Source: Cryoendolithus antarcticus (Eukaryota; Ascomycota; Dothideomycetes; Cladosporiales; Cladosporiaceae). From it: 64,000 bases of DNA. Of this stretch, positions 62,799-64,000 are shown piece by piece (positions within the stretch are counted from its first letter, which is position 1; every line of letters begins with the position of its first letter). The position numbers and the translations under genes are program-made. The stretch covers positions 682,001 through 746,000 of the forward strand of contig NAJO01000002.1 of NCBI GenBank assembly GCA_002077065.1, in the 5' to 3' direction. The notes under the pieces were generated by a model. That model saw only the letters and a program-made list of their open reading frames with translations, was not told the DNA's origin and did no database searches.

Positions 62799-64000
62799 TT
62801 AGACACTGATCGTCTTCAGCACCCCAAAGCCTGCGCCACCAGTCGCTACCACAGTGCCGGGAATCTGCCCGCACCACCTTGCCTCCTTCACCATCTCCAT
62901 GTAGTGCACAAAGAGCAGCTGCGGCGGCACATCCTTGACGTCAGCCGTATACTTACTCTCCTCGTCATCTAGCTCGACGGCCAGATCCCAGAGCGTCAAT
63001 GTATTGTCACCAGCGCAGACAGAAATGATGCTGTCGTCTGTGGGGTGCCATTGCAGCGAGGTGATCTGCTCCCGATGGAAGGTGAAGTGGGCCACAGGCT
63101 TTGGAGTCTCCGACGTCGTCGCAGAACGCCATGTACGTAGGTCATGTACGGAGAACGATCCGTCTTCATGGCCTGTCGCAAGCAGATGCGGTGTGAGTGC
63201 CGACCACGCGAGGACATTGACGTCTGCGTCCGATACTTTGATCGACAAGGCAGCAGTGTGCGACTTGCTCCTGCTGTCCCAGATCTTGACTGATCCGTCG
63301 CTCGACGCGCTTGCGAAGACGAACTTCTCGTTCGGCGACCAGCAAAGATCCTCGACCGAGGATGAGTGGCCTGCGAAAGGGGTTGCGTCGGTGGTGAACG
63401 TACCATCAGCAGGTGAGCGGGTCGTGACGAAGATCTTGCCAGAGATGTCGCCTGTTGCAAGCTTACCAGCGGGATGCAGAGGCGACCACGCGACTGCATA
63501 GCCCTCATTCTTCTTGTGTGATCGTACTGTGTGCAACGGCTTCGTAGCCGAAGGCGCAAGGGTGTAGCCGGGTGTATCGAAGGAAGTTAGTTGAGGCGTG
63601 ATGTCGTGTATAAGCACCTCCCCGTTCTCCTGCATGGCAGCCGACAGTGTCGTGGGAAGCGCCGATCCAGAAGCCTGCGGCGACTGATGCACTCGAATCC
63701 TGTTCGTCGTACAACTCGTCGGTATAGCCCTCGTCTCCAATATCGGATCCGAGTTTTCCTCATCCTCATCCTCATCCTCACTATCCGAGTTCAAATTCCG
63801 CGCCTCGTCATTCCTCGACAACCCCGACAACTTCAACACCATGATCTGATTCTCCTTCTCCCTCCCCTGCGCCGCCTGCGTCCCCGCGACAGCATACACC
63901 GTAGCCGGATAGCTCTTCCTCCCATCCCCCAATTGATCCCTCACAACGTCTATACTCAGACACGGCCATGTCGGCTCAAGTGTATGCAGCATCTCATACG
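62799..64000 (-). CDS. RRB1: Ribosome assembly protein RRB1 (GRWD1 homolog), 5' end outside window
   Basis: WD40 protein that chaperones ribosomal protein L3 during 60S subunit assembly in the nucleolus. The visible 400 residues start YEMLHTLEPTWPCLSIDVVR, the conserved CAF1C/histone-binding-like N-terminal segment; the acidic start lies off the right edge. An acidic stretch (LNSDSEDEDEDEENSDPI) is encoded by a simple repeat. WD blades follow: SHKKNEGYAVAWSPLHPAG, DLCWSPNEKFVFASASSDG, SVKIWDSRSKSHTAALSIKV, LLATGHEDGSFSVHDLR, and SLQWHPTDDSIISVCAGD with NTLTLWDLAVELDDEESKY. The end, VKEARWCGQIPGTVVATGG, is typical of Rrb1. No introns are seen in this part. Confidence 0.94.
   Translation of the reverse strand, partial: YEMLHTLEPTWPCLSIDVVRDQLGDGRKSYPATVYAVAGTQAAQGREKENQIMVLKLSGLSRNDEARNLNSDSEDEDEDEENSDPILETRAIPTSCTTNRIRVHQSPQASGSALPTTLSAAMQENGEVLIHDITPQLTSFDTPGYTLAPSATKPLHTVRSHKKNEGYAVAWSPLHPAGKLATGDISGKIFVTTRSPADGTFTTDATPFAGHSSSVEDLCWSPNEKFVFASASSDGSVKIWDSRSKSHTAALSIKVSDADVNVLAWSALTPHLLATGHEDGSFSVHDLRTWRSATTSETPKPVAHFTFHREQITSLQWHPTDDSIISVCAGDNTLTLWDLAVELDDEESKYTADVKDVPPQLLFVHYMEMVKEARWCGQIPGTVVATGGAGFGVLKTISV
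63757..63780. repeat. Four copies of the hexanucleotide TCCTCA
   Basis: A pure microsatellite-like run, 24 nt, inside RRB1; on the minus strand it encodes an alternating Asp-Glu run in the acidic loop. Length variation between strains would keep the reading frame. Confidence 0.75.

Noticed and set aside
1..64000. CRISPR array, rRNA, retrotransposon or DNA transposon, integrated virus
   Set aside because: No regularly spaced repeats, no reverse transcriptase, integrase or transposase motif, and no long terminal repeats were seen by eye. CRISPR is not expected in a fungus.

Overview
The window is nuclear DNA of a filamentous ascomycete (Pezizomycotina), probably a dothideomycete. Genes are protein-coding, carried on both strands and mostly split by 45-80 nt GT-AG introns. 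Typical filamentous-fungal families are present: palH, the RpdA-type histone deacetylase with a long acidic tail, an Srk1/Rck2-type kinase, a Ste50 adaptor, Zn2Cys6 regulators, DUF3405 and DUF7053. The class-level assignment is an inference from gene content. I saw no rRNA, tRNA, CRISPR array, intact transposon or virus-like gene.

Layout. 1-10.2 kb: a secreted CBM1-GH3 beta-glucosidase (3' end outside the window), an IlvD/Edd sugar-acid-type dehydratase, a secreted protein of unknown function, an acid-ceramidase/NAAA-like hydrolase, an EthD-domain protein and a p24 cargo receptor. 10.2-14.5 kb: gene-poor DNA with two diverged, tandem, secreted Ser/Thr-rich proteins that both end in Gly-Gly-Trp. 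14.8-21.6 kb: a flavin monooxygenase whose frame is cut by one TAA, a DUF7053 protein, and a phosphatidylserine-decarboxylase-like (PsiD-like) enzyme. 21.9-26.5 kb: RPD3 and RPN11 diverge from a shared ~0.5 kb promoter. RPN11 has an unusually long first intron containing a coding-like ORF, plus a GC-AG second intron. 26.5-29 kb is gene-poor with one doubtful small gene. 29-36 kb: a secreted protein with a possible histidine brace (LPMO-like), a coiled-coil protein and a DUF3405 membrane protein. 37-49 kb: the Srk1/Rck2-type kinase, the pH sensor palH, an MFS transporter and a Zn2Cys6 transcription factor. 49.7-64 kb: the mitochondrial DNA polymerase MIP1, a GNAT acetyltransferase, a sugar porter, the Ste50 adaptor, a zinc alcohol dehydrogenase and the ribosome assembly factor RRB1 (5' end outside the window).

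How the genes relate. This is mainly a housekeeping and signalling region with carbohydrate-related genes scattered in it: the GH3 enzyme, the LPMO-like protein, the sugar porter and the sugar-acid dehydratase. There is no convincing secondary-metabolite cluster. Exon boundaries were worked out by hand from splice signals, reading phase and remembered family patterns, and no alignment was run. The observations most worth following are the ORF inside the RPN11 intron, the LPMO-like protein, the paired Gly-Gly-Trp secreted proteins, the interrupted monooxygenase, the PsiD-like decarboxylase and the orphan secreted protein at 5-6.3 kb.
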